A DNA stretch of 64,000 bases, from assembly GCA_035048495.1 (NCBI GenBank), contig CM068553.1, positions 23,623,190 through 23,687,189 of the forward strand. Direction: 5' to 3'. Shown here in pieces: positions 10,093 to 21,689 of this stretch (the stretch's first letter is position 1; each line of letters opens with the position of its first letter). The DNA comes from Euptelea pleiosperma. Its lineage: Eukaryota > Streptophyta > Magnoliopsida > Ranunculales > Eupteleaceae. The notes under the pieces were generated by a model, which worked only from the letters and a program-made list of their open reading frames with translations, ran no database searches and was not told the DNA's origin. A program made the position numbers and the translations under genes.

Positions 10093-11195
10093 ATTTAAGT
10101 ATTACATTGTAGGTCTTGCCTTTTTCTTGAGTCAGCAAGAATTAGTGAAAATGATATCCAAGTGTGAGTGGTTCTTAGACTGTATAAGTTTACTAGGATT
10201 GTTGAGGCCATCTTAATTCCTTGCTGAGGTGGCATTGTGGATTTTCACTAGTTGGAGGAAATATATGGGCATCCTACTTTTCTATTTATTATTTACTATA
10301 TATAGGCCTTTCTCCATGGAGGATTGCACCTTTTTGAGCTTCTTCTTGAAACTTAGCTCATCTCTTAGTTTGCCCAACCATTCATTCTTGTTTTTGAACC
10401 CCAGAAAGATGATAGAAAAATAGAGAGCGAAAGAAATAAAAAGAGAAAACAAGGGAAAAGGAGAAAAAGAAAATGGAGGAGCTCCTTTGGTCTTCATTTA
10501 TATTTGCAATCTCTAGATCCTTAGCCACCTTCTCTATCCAAATTCAAACTCTAGAAACAAATTTAGAAGCTTGCAAATCATGACAGAGAAAAAGAAAGAG
10601 AGAAGAGTATTAGAGTAGCAAACATTCTCCATTTGGACCCCTTTGTTATTAAACCAGTAAAATATGAAATAAAAAATATACCCACATTAAAATGTATGTC
10701 AAACAATAAGAAATGTATACTAAAGTAGTGAAAAGGACCTACTAATTGCAATATTGACAAAGACAGCCATTTGAACTAGTGAACAGTTTGTAGATCACAT
10801 CGAATGTCACCTTCTCCCTGATGAACTGATAATCAACTTTGATACACTTAATCCGTTCCTAGTACACTGGGTTGGAATGTATATGGGTATCAGCCTGATT
10901 ATCACAATGTAGCTTCCAGGCTAAATTGACCTTGAAGGCAAACTCCTCTGTAAGTAATCTTTAGTAATAAGGACGTGCAGTTGCCATGTGCCATCTCATG
11001 ATACTCAGCCTCTCTACTAGATCTTGCAGCTAGAACCTATTTCTTGTTCTTCTATATGTAATGTTGTTACCCAAAGAATGTACCGTAGCTGAAGGTGGAA
11101 TGGTGATCCATATAAGAACTTATACGATCTTCATAATAGGAGGATATATCAAGATGACCAGATGATAAAACATAATGTCTTTGTTGGGTGATAAC
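10093..11195. other. Unclassified AT-rich DNA
   Basis: No gene, TIR or LTR recognised. The 10430-10640 stretch is purine-rich (aaagagaaaac... type) and of low complexity. Confidence 0.35.
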
Positions 11196-11605
11196 TAGGG
11201 GTGTCAATTTTACCCGATTTAACCGGAACCGAAACCGAAAACACCGGTTCCAGTACCACATTTTTGGGAACCGATTAAAAAGAACCGGAACCGAACCGGA
11301 AACTAATGGTTACGGTTCCGGTACTCTAATATGGAACCGAAACCGATAAGAACCGGAACCGAACCGATAAGAACCGGAACCAATATATAAATATAGTGTA
11401 AAAATTCTCATATTACCAAGATTGGACCCGTTATACCCAAAACCGGAACCGGAACCGACAAAAACTACATAAACGGTTCCGGTTCTGGTACCATCACTTT
11501 GAGAACCGGAACCGATAAGTACCCGAACCGATAAGAACTGGAACCGTTTGTTCCGGTTCTGGTCACCTTAGGAACCGAACTGGAACCGACCCGTTGACAC
11601 CCCTA
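11196..11605. mobile_element. hAT-type MITE, 410 bp, perfect 8-bp TSD
   Basis: Terminal inverted repeats TAGGGGTGTCAA / TTGACACCCCTA, the hAT MITE terminus, flanked by the perfect 8-bp duplication gtgataac at 11188-11195 and 11606-11613. The interior is almost entirely short repeats of GGAACCGGAACCGA and its complement, with little else. It has no coding capacity and would depend on a hAT transposase in trans. The perfect TSD suggests a fairly recent insertion. Confidence 0.92.
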
Positions 11606-12153
11606 GTGATAACTTAAAATTCCTAAGTATCCACGAAATGCATAGTCCATGGAAATATGCACAAATTGACTAACAAGGCTCACTAAGTATGCATAAATTG
11701 TTCCTGTCATGCTCGATGTGTTTCCGAGCTTCTGAAATGATTTAGTGCAATTTCACTAAATAGTAGAGCAGTAATACAGTACCATTCCAATTGTCGCAAG
11801 CTTAATCAGAAGGTGCAATCATCAAGCGGTAACCATGCAACCTGTAACTGAAGAGGCATTTGCAGAATTTCTCAAGACTGCAACTACAGTTATGTTGCAT
11901 GAATTCTCTTAAACTAGTGAAAGACCCATGTCAGACATGTCGGAGCGATAGATACATACGGAGGTCAGTGTGGCACTTGTTGGATTGTGGGCCCCACGTG
12001 GGGGTGCACATAGTCGGCTATGTCCCATTGCCCTTGTGGGGAGGACATGTCCTTATGTTTGGGGGTTAAGTGTCACGAACTCTCTTTTCTTAGTTCGTGG
12101 ATCCCCCACTTAATCCACCACTCTTGGTATTGTACTTGTACAAGGGGTCTTCC

Positions 12154-12158
<5 letters not shown>

Positions 12159-12197
<39 letters not shown>
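12159..12197. repeat. (AT)n microsatellite
   Basis: About 20 uninterrupted AT units. Similar shorter TA runs flank the MITEs at 13354-13375 and 13752-13766. Confidence 0.95.
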
Positions 12198-12198
<1 letters not shown>

Positions 12199-12219
12199 CT
12201 TGAGAGGAGATTGAACAAT

Positions 12220-12612
12220 GGCTTAGGCTCCAGTTACTACCCTAAAATGATAGGCTCCGGTTACAGGTCACAATATGAGCCATGTGGCACACTCTTAGAG
12301 GAATCTGACCGTATGGATGTTTGGCCAATCCCAAAGTGGACCTCAAACCAAAAATCAGCCTGATTAGTGATTTATAGGCGTTGGATTGGACTTATTTTCT
12401 TTGGTTAATCTCAACTGTGGGAATTTGAGCAATATTTGAGGTACAACCAATGCCTATAAATCACTAATCAGGCTGATTTTTGGTTTGTAGGTCCACCTAG
12501 GGATTGGACAAACATCCATACAGTAAGAGTCCTCTAATAGTGTTCCATGTAGCTCATATTGTGTCTTGTAACCAGAGCCTGTCATTTTAGGGCGATAACT
12601 GGAGCCCGACCC
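12220..12612. mobile_element. MULE-like foldback MITE, 393 bp, 9-bp TSD
   Basis: Long inverted repeats spanning most of the element: the left arm begins around GGCTCCAGTTACTACCCTAA and the right end is its complement with a few changes. A further inner pair carries 'aaatcagcctgattagtgat'. Flanks are the perfect 9-bp duplication ttgaacaat at 12211-12219 and 12613-12621. A 9-bp TSD with long TIRs points to Mutator-like elements. No ORF. Confidence 0.88.
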
Positions 12613-12945
12613 TTGAACAATAAGTTCAATCTCTCCATTCTCTCTCCAAACCCTACTCTTCTTCTTCTCTTTCTAATCTCTCAACCATGGTTCAAAGTCA
12701 TCAGCTTCGTTTTAGTTTTGTCCATGGCCGAAACTAACTGAAACACTTGTACTGTGAAATTTGGTTTTGGTCGGTTTTGATTCATGTCTTAGTTGTGCAA
12801 CAGAGATTGAAGCTTGATGTTTCCTTTATAATTCCTTTTAAATCTAGTTGGTCTCTTGTTGAATACTGGTCATAAGTTTTCTATGAGGTGAACGTGAAAT
12901 TGTTTTGTGATGTTGCTCACTCATATTTTAATAGATATACATATA

Positions 12946-13353
12946 GGGCTGGGATAGAATGACTAATGGAATTCTTACTAATATTCTTACTAATGGATGT
13001 GGGGCCCACATGTGGATGAGTTAAGGGGTGAGTTAAGGGATATTTTTGGTGATAATATTCTTCTCAATGTGGATATCAACCACACAAAAAATCAGCCCAT
13101 TCCAACATTTGTAGCCTTGTGAAAAGTAGATTGCAAATTGAAAAATTTTGGACCATCCATTTTCACCGTTAAATTTATATCCGTATTTGGTAGGGTTAGA
13201 AGTTTTAAAAATTACTAATTTTTGGTGAGGGTGATCTCCATGGTGAGGAGATCACCCTCACCAAAAAGCATCCCTTAACTCATCCGCATGTGGGCCCCAC
13301 ATCCATTAGTAAGAATATTAGTAAGAATTCCATTAGTCATTTTATCCCAGTCC
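12946..13353. mobile_element. Foldback MITE, 408 bp, MULE-like
   Basis: Inverted arms of about 90 bp beginning GGGCTGGGATAGAATGACTA, with the complement at the right end (…TAGTCATTTTATCCCAGTCC). The arms contain 'cttactaatattcttactaa' and 'atgtggggcccacatg'. Flanks are TA-rich (atacatata / atatatata), an imperfect 9-bp TSD. No coding potential. Confidence 0.82.
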
Positions 13354-13375
13354 ATATATATATATATATATATAT

Positions 13376-13751
13376 GGGTCAGGATCAGGGGACAACACAA
13401 CATTTTTGACAACAATTTTGGCGTACCCACATGGAAGATGAATCAATAGTTGATTTTTGGTTAGGATAATCTCCTCATCATATAGATCACCCCTACAAAA
13501 AATCGGCACATTCTGCAATTTCTAACCCCATCAAATGTGGTTTTCAAGTTAACGATAAAAATAGAAGGTCCATAATTCTTCAACTTGTAAACCGATCTAC
13601 GAATATCGGATTGATTTGAATTTTTGTGAAGATGATCTCCTCACTATAGAGACCATCCTCGCCAAAAATCACCCCATTCCAAGACTTCTAATTTACACAT
13701 TGGCCTGTGCCTATTTTTGTTGTCAAAAATGTTGTCCCCCGATCCTAACCC
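13376..13751. mobile_element. TIR MITE, 376 bp, MULE-like
   Basis: Left end GGGTCAGGATCAGGGGACAA, continuing with 'caacatttttgacaacaa'; the right end is the complement (GTTGTCAAAAATGTTGTCCC then CCGATCCTAACCC). It is flanked by tatatatat-type repeats on both sides, consistent with a 9-bp TSD in a TA microsatellite but not unique. It inserted only 22 bp from the previous MITE. Confidence 0.8.
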
Positions 13752-14390
13752 TATATATATATATATTTGGTTTCATCTTATACTGCTTTTCCATGTTGAA
13801 TATATTGGAAACTATGCATGGCTTATAACCCTTCCTAGTAGTGCAGAAGTCACATCAGGTCCTTTATGTGTCTTGATATCTATGACAAATTACAATGGAC
13901 TTCTGATTTCCCTGTTTGAAAATTTCACTTTGCTTCTTCTCTTTTAGGGACATCGTGGATGCATATTATTTGTTGTTGAGTTTTTTAGCATAGTGAAACT
14001 GATGAAGATTCTTGTACTGTTGCTAATTTTAAATATCTTCTCCCCTAGTTCTATATCCACTCATCTGATCAACATTAGTCTTATTAAGCTCAGTTTATGG
14101 TCTCAAATTATTTACTTATAGCCAGTGTTTTTAATACCATGAAGCATATGTGAGGCAGTTTGCCTTTGTGAGATGAGGCGTAAGCCTCAAGGTGGAATGA
14201 AGCGTAAGCCTCAAATATTTTTCAAAAATGCTCTGAAAATTATAATAGATAATAAAAAAATGGATCAACCACGAAAAAGAAAACAAGAAAATAAACTTGT
14301 TAGTTCTCTTTGATGATTTACGTTAACAAGTAACAGTTCTAAACAAAACACTTGATACATCTTGTTATAATCAACATTGAATAGTAAAAA
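13752..14390. other. Unclassified AT-rich DNA
   Basis: No gene recognised. A pyrimidine tract followed by AG at about 13945 could be a splice acceptor, but the following frame closes quickly and matches nothing I know. 14160-14215 repeats the 'gcgtaagcctcaa' word also seen near 7500. Confidence 0.35.
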
Positions 14391-14602
14391 AGTATATGTA
14401 TACCAACCAATTCTCCCTCAATCTCTCCAACGATTCTACCATCTTCCCTCATCACTCTTTCTCTCTCCTAGTCACTATCTCTCACCTAAACCTATAAGAG
14501 GAACCTATGGTTCCCTTAGAAGGTTGGTACCCTCCCCCTTTACCTCTCTCACCTTTTCTTCTCTCAATCTCCTCTCTCACCACCCGTCATGGCCTGTTAA
14601 GG
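14391..14602 (+). repeat. Left flank of solo LTR b: probable X1 LTR segment
   Basis: Pyrimidine-rich sequence ending 'ggcctgttaagg' immediately before solo LTR b. Because the sequence after b (from 17347) is LTR-like and ends in the family terminus at 18085, this stretch is probably the preceding part of the same plus-sense LTR, X1. The canonical TGATATTCGCTC start of X1 is absent, so it is truncated or too diverged. Confidence 0.35.
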
Positions 14603-17341
14603 TGAAAGTAGGGTTTTTCCACGTCGTTGGTTACGGAAACCCTAACTTCAACACATTTTTAATTGATCCGAGACATTGAACCTGTAAAATGGGCAATTTT
14701 GCACAGTGACTCATGTCGGATGTCGATCCGCACTCGGGATTAGTCGGATTAGCACGAATAAGAATAAAAACTGACGGACCATCACAAGAAATAATAGATA
14801 AAAATAAACTTCATCATTCATTAATCAAAATGTCCTTACAATATCTGAATAAAAATCAGCAATAATAGAAACTAGACTAAAAAGCATTCTAGAGAGAGAA
14901 GAATAAAAAGAGAATAGGTGGAGAGAAGATGAGAGGCGAGGCATTTTAGAGAGAAAAAGAAGAAATCTAGAGAAAGAAAGAGAGATAGAGAGAGAACATG
15001 CTAAAAACTAGAGAGAGAAACTAGTGTAGAGAGAGAAAGTGAGGTTTTAGAGAGAGAAACTAAAGAAAAGAGGAAAAAGGTGAAACTTACCAAACTTACC
15101 GGGAATCGCTACGGCCAAGGACGATGGGGAAGCACACATGGTGCAATGGAGAGGAGTGGATACACGCTGGTTTGGTGGTGCCGTGGAGGAGGAGGCGTGG
15201 ATCAACAAAGCTGGAATCCCTCCCTTTTCACGTGGTGAGCCATGGTGAACGGTTTAACAAATCATGAAAGATGAAGAAGAAGAGAGGGGCTGCCGACGTT
15301 GCAAGGTGTAGGGACGCCTTGTAGATTGGAGGTTGCTGTAGAGCACAGTAACAGCGCCTGATGGAGAACGAGGAGGAGCACAGGTTGTTGGCCGGAGTGT
15401 TCTTACTGGAGTTCGAGATGCAACTTGCAAGGCTGCAAGTTCAGACCGTTTTCACGGTGTTGCTATGCAGCAATGGTGCTGCTGCACGTTTGGGGGGGGG
15501 GCTGTTGTAGGTAGCAACCAGCAAATGGATGAGGGCGTTGGAGAGGAGAGCGGCTGGAGGAGGGCAGTCCGGTGGTTGAGAAGGCGGTAGGGGGAGGAGA
15601 ACAGATCTGCTCGTGATGTAGATCTGTTCCGTGTTGACCAGCAAGATGTGTGTGACGGGGGTGGAGTTCGACGAGAAAACCCCACAAAGTCGCTAACTAG
15701 AGGGGCGTGGAGCAGGTGCAAGCAACGACCGGAGTTGCAGCAGTGGTGGCCAGCAAGTTGCAGCGGTTAATGGCGGCAACAGGTCGTGACAGCAAACCTG
15801 CAAAACAAAAATGAAGAGAAGAAGGAAGAAGAATAAAGAAGAAAGAAGAAGAAGAAGGTAGAAAGAAGAAGAAGAAGAAGAAGAAGAAGAAGAAGAAGAA
15901 GAAGAAGAAGAAGAGGAAGAGGAGGCAGCGGTGGTGCAAATGGTGGCTGTGGCGTGCTTGACGGACTGGTTCAGTCCGCCGGAGGAGGAGAAGATGATGA
16001 AGAACGATAAGAAGAGAAAAGAAAGAAAAGAAGAAGAGGAGAAGAAGAAGAAGGAGAAAGAGAAGAGGAAGAAGCGACGGAGAAGAAGAAGGATAGGAAG
16101 AGAGGGGGAGAAGGGAGAAGGACGTGCAGGCGGCCGGAGTTGCTGCCTGCAACTCCGGCGAGAGAAAAGATGAAGAAGATGAAGAAGAGGAGGAAGAGAA
16201 GGAAGAAAAAGAAGGAGAAGAAGGAGGGGAAAACCTCGGGAATGGTTTTGGGGAAGGAGAGGAGGAGAGGGGAGAGGGATTAGGGTTCGAACGAACCCTT
16301 CTCCTTCCTCTTATAAAGCTCCCTATTTCCTTTAATGGAAATAGGGTATTTTTTAAATAAAAAAATTTTTTCATTTTTTTTTTTTTTAGTAAAAGTCTAC
16401 TTTTCTTTGGGGAATGTCCCCATTTAGTGGACCCCCCATTTTTTTAAAATTTAATTAAAATTATTTGGAAATTCACGGGGTCCACTAACTGGTCGGACAA
16501 CGGGTCGATGATGATGGGCCCGGCTACTGGCCCACATGGACTGATGATGTCCATCGTCTCACAAGATGATGTGACAGACAGTCTGATGGTGATCGGATGG
16601 ATGGTGACTTGATTGGGACCCAGATTGGTAGATCGACGGATCTAGAGAGATCCAACGGTCCGATTGAAGATCCAACGGTCCGATGGAAGATCCAACGGTC
16701 AGAAAGCTAAGGGAGATGAGATAGAGCCGATGGACAGGAGTTTTGGGGTTAGGTCAGTAGATTCCAGGACCGAGAGATGAAGAGAGAGAGAGAATAAGGA
16801 GAGATGAGAGAGAAAATATCAGAAAAAGTATTGGCAGAGGGTCATGAACCCTGGTTTTCCATTGTTCTTCACTTGAGCTTTGCCAGTAGAGCAGGCCATC
16901 ATTTGATGTGGCTTTAAATGCTTTGGTCCTTCTCTTGGTTATCAGCTCTCCCGCTCTCGTGGTTCCTTGGGCCAGCTCTTCGATCCCCTTGTTCAGCCCG
17001 TAATAGGCTCATATCTTCTAGACATAGCCTGTGGACTCTTTAAGCTTTGATAATGGGCTTTCATGATCCATGTGGGCCCACAAGTCTCGAGAATCATCCA
17101 ATCAGGGTTTCCTGCGACAGAAGAAGCGGGTAATGAGATTTAATCAGAACGGCTTAATATCTAAACTTCTAAAAATGTGTTTAATGCATGCAAATATACC
17201 ATTTCGTCCAGAAAAGTGTGTTCTACGCAATGAGATAGACTCTTATGTAGAAAAGTGGATAATTAGAGCAGTTTTACGTAGGAGAGTGCGATAACGCTAA
17301 AAGGATAATTGCTTAAAATAAGCACTTTTGAGCGAATATCA
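14603..17341 (-). mobile_element. Solo LTR b, family A, 2739 bp, TSD taagg
   Basis: Runs TGAAAGTAGGGTTTTTCC to GAGCGAATATCA (sense is minus) with the perfect 5-bp TSD taagg at 14598-14602 and 17342-17346. Sense features: tRNA-like segment (16834-16897); hairpin CCCTATTTCC/GGAAATAGGG (16321-16346) two bases upstream of a TATA box CTTTATAAG (16318-16310); a (GAA)n run at 15853-15915; palindrome 16133-16159; GGTAAGT donors near 15086-15100 and a TTTTACAG acceptor near 14683. No internal region or second LTR, so it is the product of LTR-LTR recombination. Confidence 0.93.
16310..16346 (-). promoter_or_regulatory. Hairpin plus TATA box, putative LTR promoter of copy b
   Basis: On the minus strand the perfect 10-bp inverted repeat CCCTATTTCC/GGAAATAGGG (16346-16321) is followed directly by CTTTATAAG (16318-16310) and, about 25-30 nt on, by GGGTTCGTTCGAACCC, the likely start region. 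Copy d has the same arrangement (33638-33613 and 33609-33601), and copies h and i have it on the plus strand (41366-41403 and 48583-48620). Confidence 0.55.
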
Positions 17342-17346
17342 TAAGG

Positions 17347-18085
17347 TCTCGAACCTACTACTACCATTGTCTTCTGTCCTCTCCGATCGGCAATCTGCAA
17401 CTTGGGCAAGAGCTACCATTGCCTGAACTAGCAAGGTTGTTGGCCTTTCTCCCTCCTTCCATCGCATCACCATCTGAACCAGCACCTTCTCCCTTCGATC
17501 TCATCCTTCTTTTCCACCAACCTTCAACAACCATCCACCAACAGTACACCTTCTCGTTGTTGCACCACTCTTCAACCACGTTTCTTCCCTGCCTCTCTTT
17601 GGCATGCACCTGGTTCTCTCCCCCCTCTCACAACCTAACCTTAAGTTCCCTCTCCCATTCTTCTCTAAACCTCTCTATCTTTCTCCTCTCCCTGGTTCGA
17701 TTCTAATCCAAAAACCAGCAAGAATACAGACCTCTTCTTCATTGGTAAGTCACCAAGGTAAATCTCTATTTTTTACTTCTCTTTCATTTTGTTTCTCTAA
17801 AATCTTGTTCTTTCTCTTTAGTTATATTAATTAGTTGATAGAAATCTCTCCAAAAATATTATTTTAAATCTCAATCATTAATCACCACTCTCACCTTTCC
17901 ATCCATATTTTCAAGCACTTTCTATTGTTCTGATAAATTGTGTTCCCTAACCCCGAGTGCGGATTCGACATCTGACATATCGCTATACAAAGTCTGCATT
18001 TTTGCAGGATTTAAATTGAACCAAAATTACAAATATTGTTGAACTAGGGTTTTCGATCTGACGACATGGAAAAAACCTAGTTTCA
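17347..18085 (+). repeat. X1 LTR, 3' segment (divergent family A relative)
   Basis: Continues X1 after solo LTR b. The 3' part shares the family plan: 'gagtgcggattcgacatc', an acceptor-like TTTTTGCAG (18000-18008), and the terminal hairpin (CTAGGGTTTTCG with GGAAAAAACCTAG) ending in TTTCA at 18085. Donor-like GGTAAGT lies near 17744. The next five bases are ttaag, the expected TSD if X1 inserted into the family A LTR that resumes at 18086. At 23188 a related LTR reads through this point without interruption (cgttaagacaggg). Confidence 0.6.
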
Positions 18086-19642
18086 TTAAGGCATGGAGAA
18101 AATATTGTGAGAAGCAACAAAGATGAGGGCGGTGAAGTTAGTTGTAGGCGGCAAGATGAGAGGGGTGGCAGCAAGGAGGAGGGGCGCACTAGGTTTGCAG
18201 GAGAGAGGAGGAGGAGTTGCAGCGGTTAATGGCGGAGTAGCTACTGTTGGTTAAGAAGAAGAAAAAGAAAAAGAGATGACGGCTAGGGTTTGATGAAGGA
18301 GTTAGAGTTCATTTTCTTCCAAAACGTCCCAAGGCTTAGAGGTTTAGAAGAATAGGAGAAGGAAGAAGAGGTGGTGCTGCTGGTGCGGCAAGGTGTGGCT
18401 GAGGCGGTTTGTGATGGAGTTGCAGGCAGTGGCGATCCAGCAAAGGGGTGCTGCGAGGAAGCGGTGCAGGAGGAGGGCGCTAGCTGTTGCAGGCGGAAGA
18501 GAAGAAGGAGAAGAGAAAGCAGAAGAAGAAGAAGTGGTTGCTGGAGTTGCAGGCCTGCAACTCTAGTGGATGCAAGGAGGAAAAAGAAAAAGAAGAAGAA
18601 GAATAAGAAGGGAATGGGAAGAAGGAAGAGGAGAATGGGAGAATGGGAGAAGGAAAGGAGAGGGGGGAGGAAATTAGGGTTCGTGCCCTCTACCTCCCCT
18701 TTTAAAGCTTTTAGGAATTTTTGAAAATACCCCCCCTCTTTTTAAAAATTAATTTAAAATATTTTGAAATTGCGGGGTCCATTAAAGGGTTGGGCCGCGA
18801 TTTTTATGGGTCGATGATGATGGGCCCAGCTGCTGGCCCACATGGAATAATGAAGGTTAGGATTCTATGATGGTGTGATGGAGGATCAGATGAATGATCC
18901 GATGATCAGCTGACGATCCGACAGTAGAAGTTTATGGTGATGATCGGATGATCACCGAATGGATGATCGGATTGATCTAGATGATCATCGAATGGTGGAG
19001 ATTTGGCCAAGGTAGGCCATAGGATAGAGAGATTACGAAAGGAGAGAGGATCGGATGGTTGCGATCTGAAAGTAGAGAGAGATTGGGGTTTAGAGAGAGG
19101 AGAGAGAAAATATTACAAAAATAAAGAGAAAATGCTAGTAGAGGGTCTTGAACCCTGGTCTTTGACTTCGTCTTCTGCAAACTTTACCAATTGGTTAAGT
19201 CTTTATTTTGTGTTAGTTGATTGAGCTTTATTCTCATTAATCTCTACTCTGGGTGTTTGGCTCTCCTTCTCTCAGGCTTTTTCGACTCTCTGGCTTTTCC
19301 CGCTCTTGGCCTACATCTTCTCATCCACAGCTTATTGGCTCTTGAACTTTGATCCTAGGTTCTGGAGGTTGATTGTGGGCCTGCATTCCATCAGACTCGT
19401 CCGATTGGTGTCCCTACGGCAGAAAAAGCACGTAATGAGATTTAATCAAAACGACTTCATATCTAAACTTCCAAAAATGTGTTTAATGCATGCAAATATA
19501 CCATTTCATCCAAAAAAGTGTGTTCTACGCAATAAAAGAGACTCTTACGTAGAAAAGGGGATAAATATGGAAGTTTTACGTAGGAGAGTGCAATAACGCT
19601 AAAGGATACTAGCTTAAAATAAGTATTTTTAAGCGAATATCA
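18086..19642 (-). repeat. Family A LTR copy c, distal part (3' LTR of a decayed element)
   Basis: Resumes after X1 and ends GCGAATATCA at 19642. It carries the palindrome CTGGAGTTGCAG/CTGCAACTCTAG (18541-18566), a TATA-like CTTTAAAAG and the tRNA-like segment (19137-19202). The promoter hairpin is not intact here. It is followed by a polypurine tract (sense strand) and internal sequence, so it is the 3' LTR of an element lying to its right. The proximal half was not found left of X1. Confidence 0.75.
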
Positions 19643-19660
19643 CAACCCCCAACCAGTATT
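19643..19660 (-). promoter_or_regulatory. Polypurine tract next to LTR c
   Basis: On the minus strand ACTGGTTGGGGGTTG directly precedes the LTR start TGATATTCGC, the expected position for the plus-strand primer. The same junction recurs at 62373-62390, which fixes the transcriptional orientation of family A as TGATATTCGC to CTTTCA. Confidence 0.75.
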
Positions 19661-21689
19661 TTGCCAATCCTTGGCAATTAGTGTGAAATAAATGAGCTTA
19701 AAAGGGCTCTGCACATGCTACACACTTTTTCATATTAGCTTAGGAAAAACACCGTTCGTCAAGTTATCGTATGGATGCAAAAATAGTTACCGGCTAGCGA
19801 AGAGTTGGTAAGTTTTAGCAAGACTACAGACTGATAATCATGACCTAGAATAGTCAGACTCTGCATGTGTGTGTGCTCAACATTCTCATCATCTTGTTGT
19901 AAAGATTTCCAAATCACTTCTAAGTTCTTATGCCTCGACCTCAAATCTCACTTGTAAAATTTTCAGAAATGAATCACTCGTCAGCAGTTTATTTCTTCTC
20001 TCAATTTATATGTGAGGAGATGTGTTGATATATGAACACAAAGATCTCACATATGTATTATTTGAAGGAAGAACATTTTTAATAGAAGAAGATCTCATGA
20101 TTGGAATATCATTTCACTCGGGAACGTTAGATCAAACTCTATAGCTTCTCTTTCTCCACTCTCCACATTTTATGATCATGCTATCCTAGAATCAAATAGG
20201 ACTTTCATAGGTTGTAATGAGACTTAGGTTAGGTGTAGAAAAATAAGGGAATACAGGATTTCAAAGTTCTCAGAGGATATCTCTATTTTCTTGTATTTCT
20301 CCTGCGAGTGTAACAGCATTTTTTTTCATTTTCCTTCTTTCGTATTTTTCTTTTTCTCGATATTTCTGAGACTGCTCAATCTCTTTTCAGCTCTTTTTCA
20401 TACTTTCTTTTCATATATTTTTTCCGGTCTGAACCACTTGTCTTTTTTTCGATTTTTCTTGACTTTTCTTTTCATGGTACACCCATATCCATTATTCCTC
20501 TATCCTTCTCAGAAGTAGGGTCGTGAGTGGTACTTCGTAACTAGACTGGGTTATTGGTTAATGGGCTTAACAAAGAAAGGCTCTTATAAATGGTTCAAAG
20601 GGTTTCAAGTAAAGTATAATTCAGGTAGGTTAAAAGGCTAAAAGGTTTAGAAAAATGGCCTAAGTCATTTTCTAGGATTTGCACTCTCATGTAACATATT
20701 TTGAATGGATATAGAAAAAGGTTATGTCATAATAATCCAATTTTTGACGTCGTTCCGAGTTTAATGATCAAAATGAAAGATAATGAGATCTCTCAATGAA
20801 ATTTTGCGGGCATGAAGAAATTTGTGACTCAGAATTATTGTATAACACTCTGAAATGATGAAAGGCTTGAAAGCGCACTGGGTTAGGTCTCCACAAATAT
20901 TCTTTTAGGATCTCTAGAGATTCTAAACTTAGGATGACTCTGATGTTGAATGTGTACATATTGTGCCAAATCTAAGTTTTTCTAAGTTCTCAAGTCTACT
21001 ATAGTCATGCTTGACTTGACTTGACTCAAAGCTAGCATGTAGCAAGGAAAATGTCATCCTTTATAAAATGATTTCACGGATATTTTCATCTAATCAACGT
21101 TAGGGTATTTGACACATTTTTTGAAGTTCTAAAAACATCGGAAACCACCCAAAAACACTAGTTTTTTTTTGTTTATCAAAATGAAGACACGAGTTTTGAT
21201 AAATACCCACCCCCAACCAAAATACAGCACCGTCCTCGGTGCTCATGACCGGGACATAGAATGATGAAAAATCGGTAATGATGATGCTAAGGTTTAAGGA
21301 GGAGTTACCAAGTCGGCAGAAACTCGACAGTATGTGGTACCTGATGATCGGCAGAATAAATGTACCTACATGTCTAGAGATATAACAGTAATAACAAATG
21401 TATGAGACTCATGTACTCTAGGAATACCGGAGTTGCCTTTCCGAAAGTGCTAAGTTTTACGTCTTCAGCCAGACATGACGGGGGTATTTCAAGTACCCCC
21501 AACCAGGTTAAAACTCATGGAGACTGAGTGAATCTACAGTCTTCCCTACACCTCAAGTGGAACGGAGACAGTTATCCTATCCCTTGTCTAGGTACCTGTG
21601 TAGAAAAGGTCTTTCTCAGTGTAGACTGAGAGAATGACAGTAAACTCTCTGAGCAGATATGAAAGAACATTGAGTTCAAAGGGTAGGGA
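19661..21689 (-). mobile_element. 3' non-coding internal region of the decayed family A element
   Basis: About 2 kb without an ORF. 19643-21260 is clearly homologous to 62373-64000, following the other family A 3' LTR. Near 21180-21250 the minus strand reads GAGCACCGAGGACGGTGCT followed by a TTGGTTGGGGGTGGG tract, the 'GAGGACxxTG…GGGGG' post-pol motif of Athila/Tat elements. T-rich low complexity at 20310-20480. Most of pol is missing between this region and the PR remnant. Confidence 0.7.

Noticed and set aside
13940..14010. Second exon near 13.95 kb
   Set aside because: There is an acceptor-like pyrimidine tract and AG, but no matching donor or recognisable peptide.
15697..16374. Long minus-strand frame rich in Ser, Leu and Phe (225 codons)
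   Set aside because: It is the complement of (GAA)n and related purine runs inside solo LTR b; composition explains the open frame.
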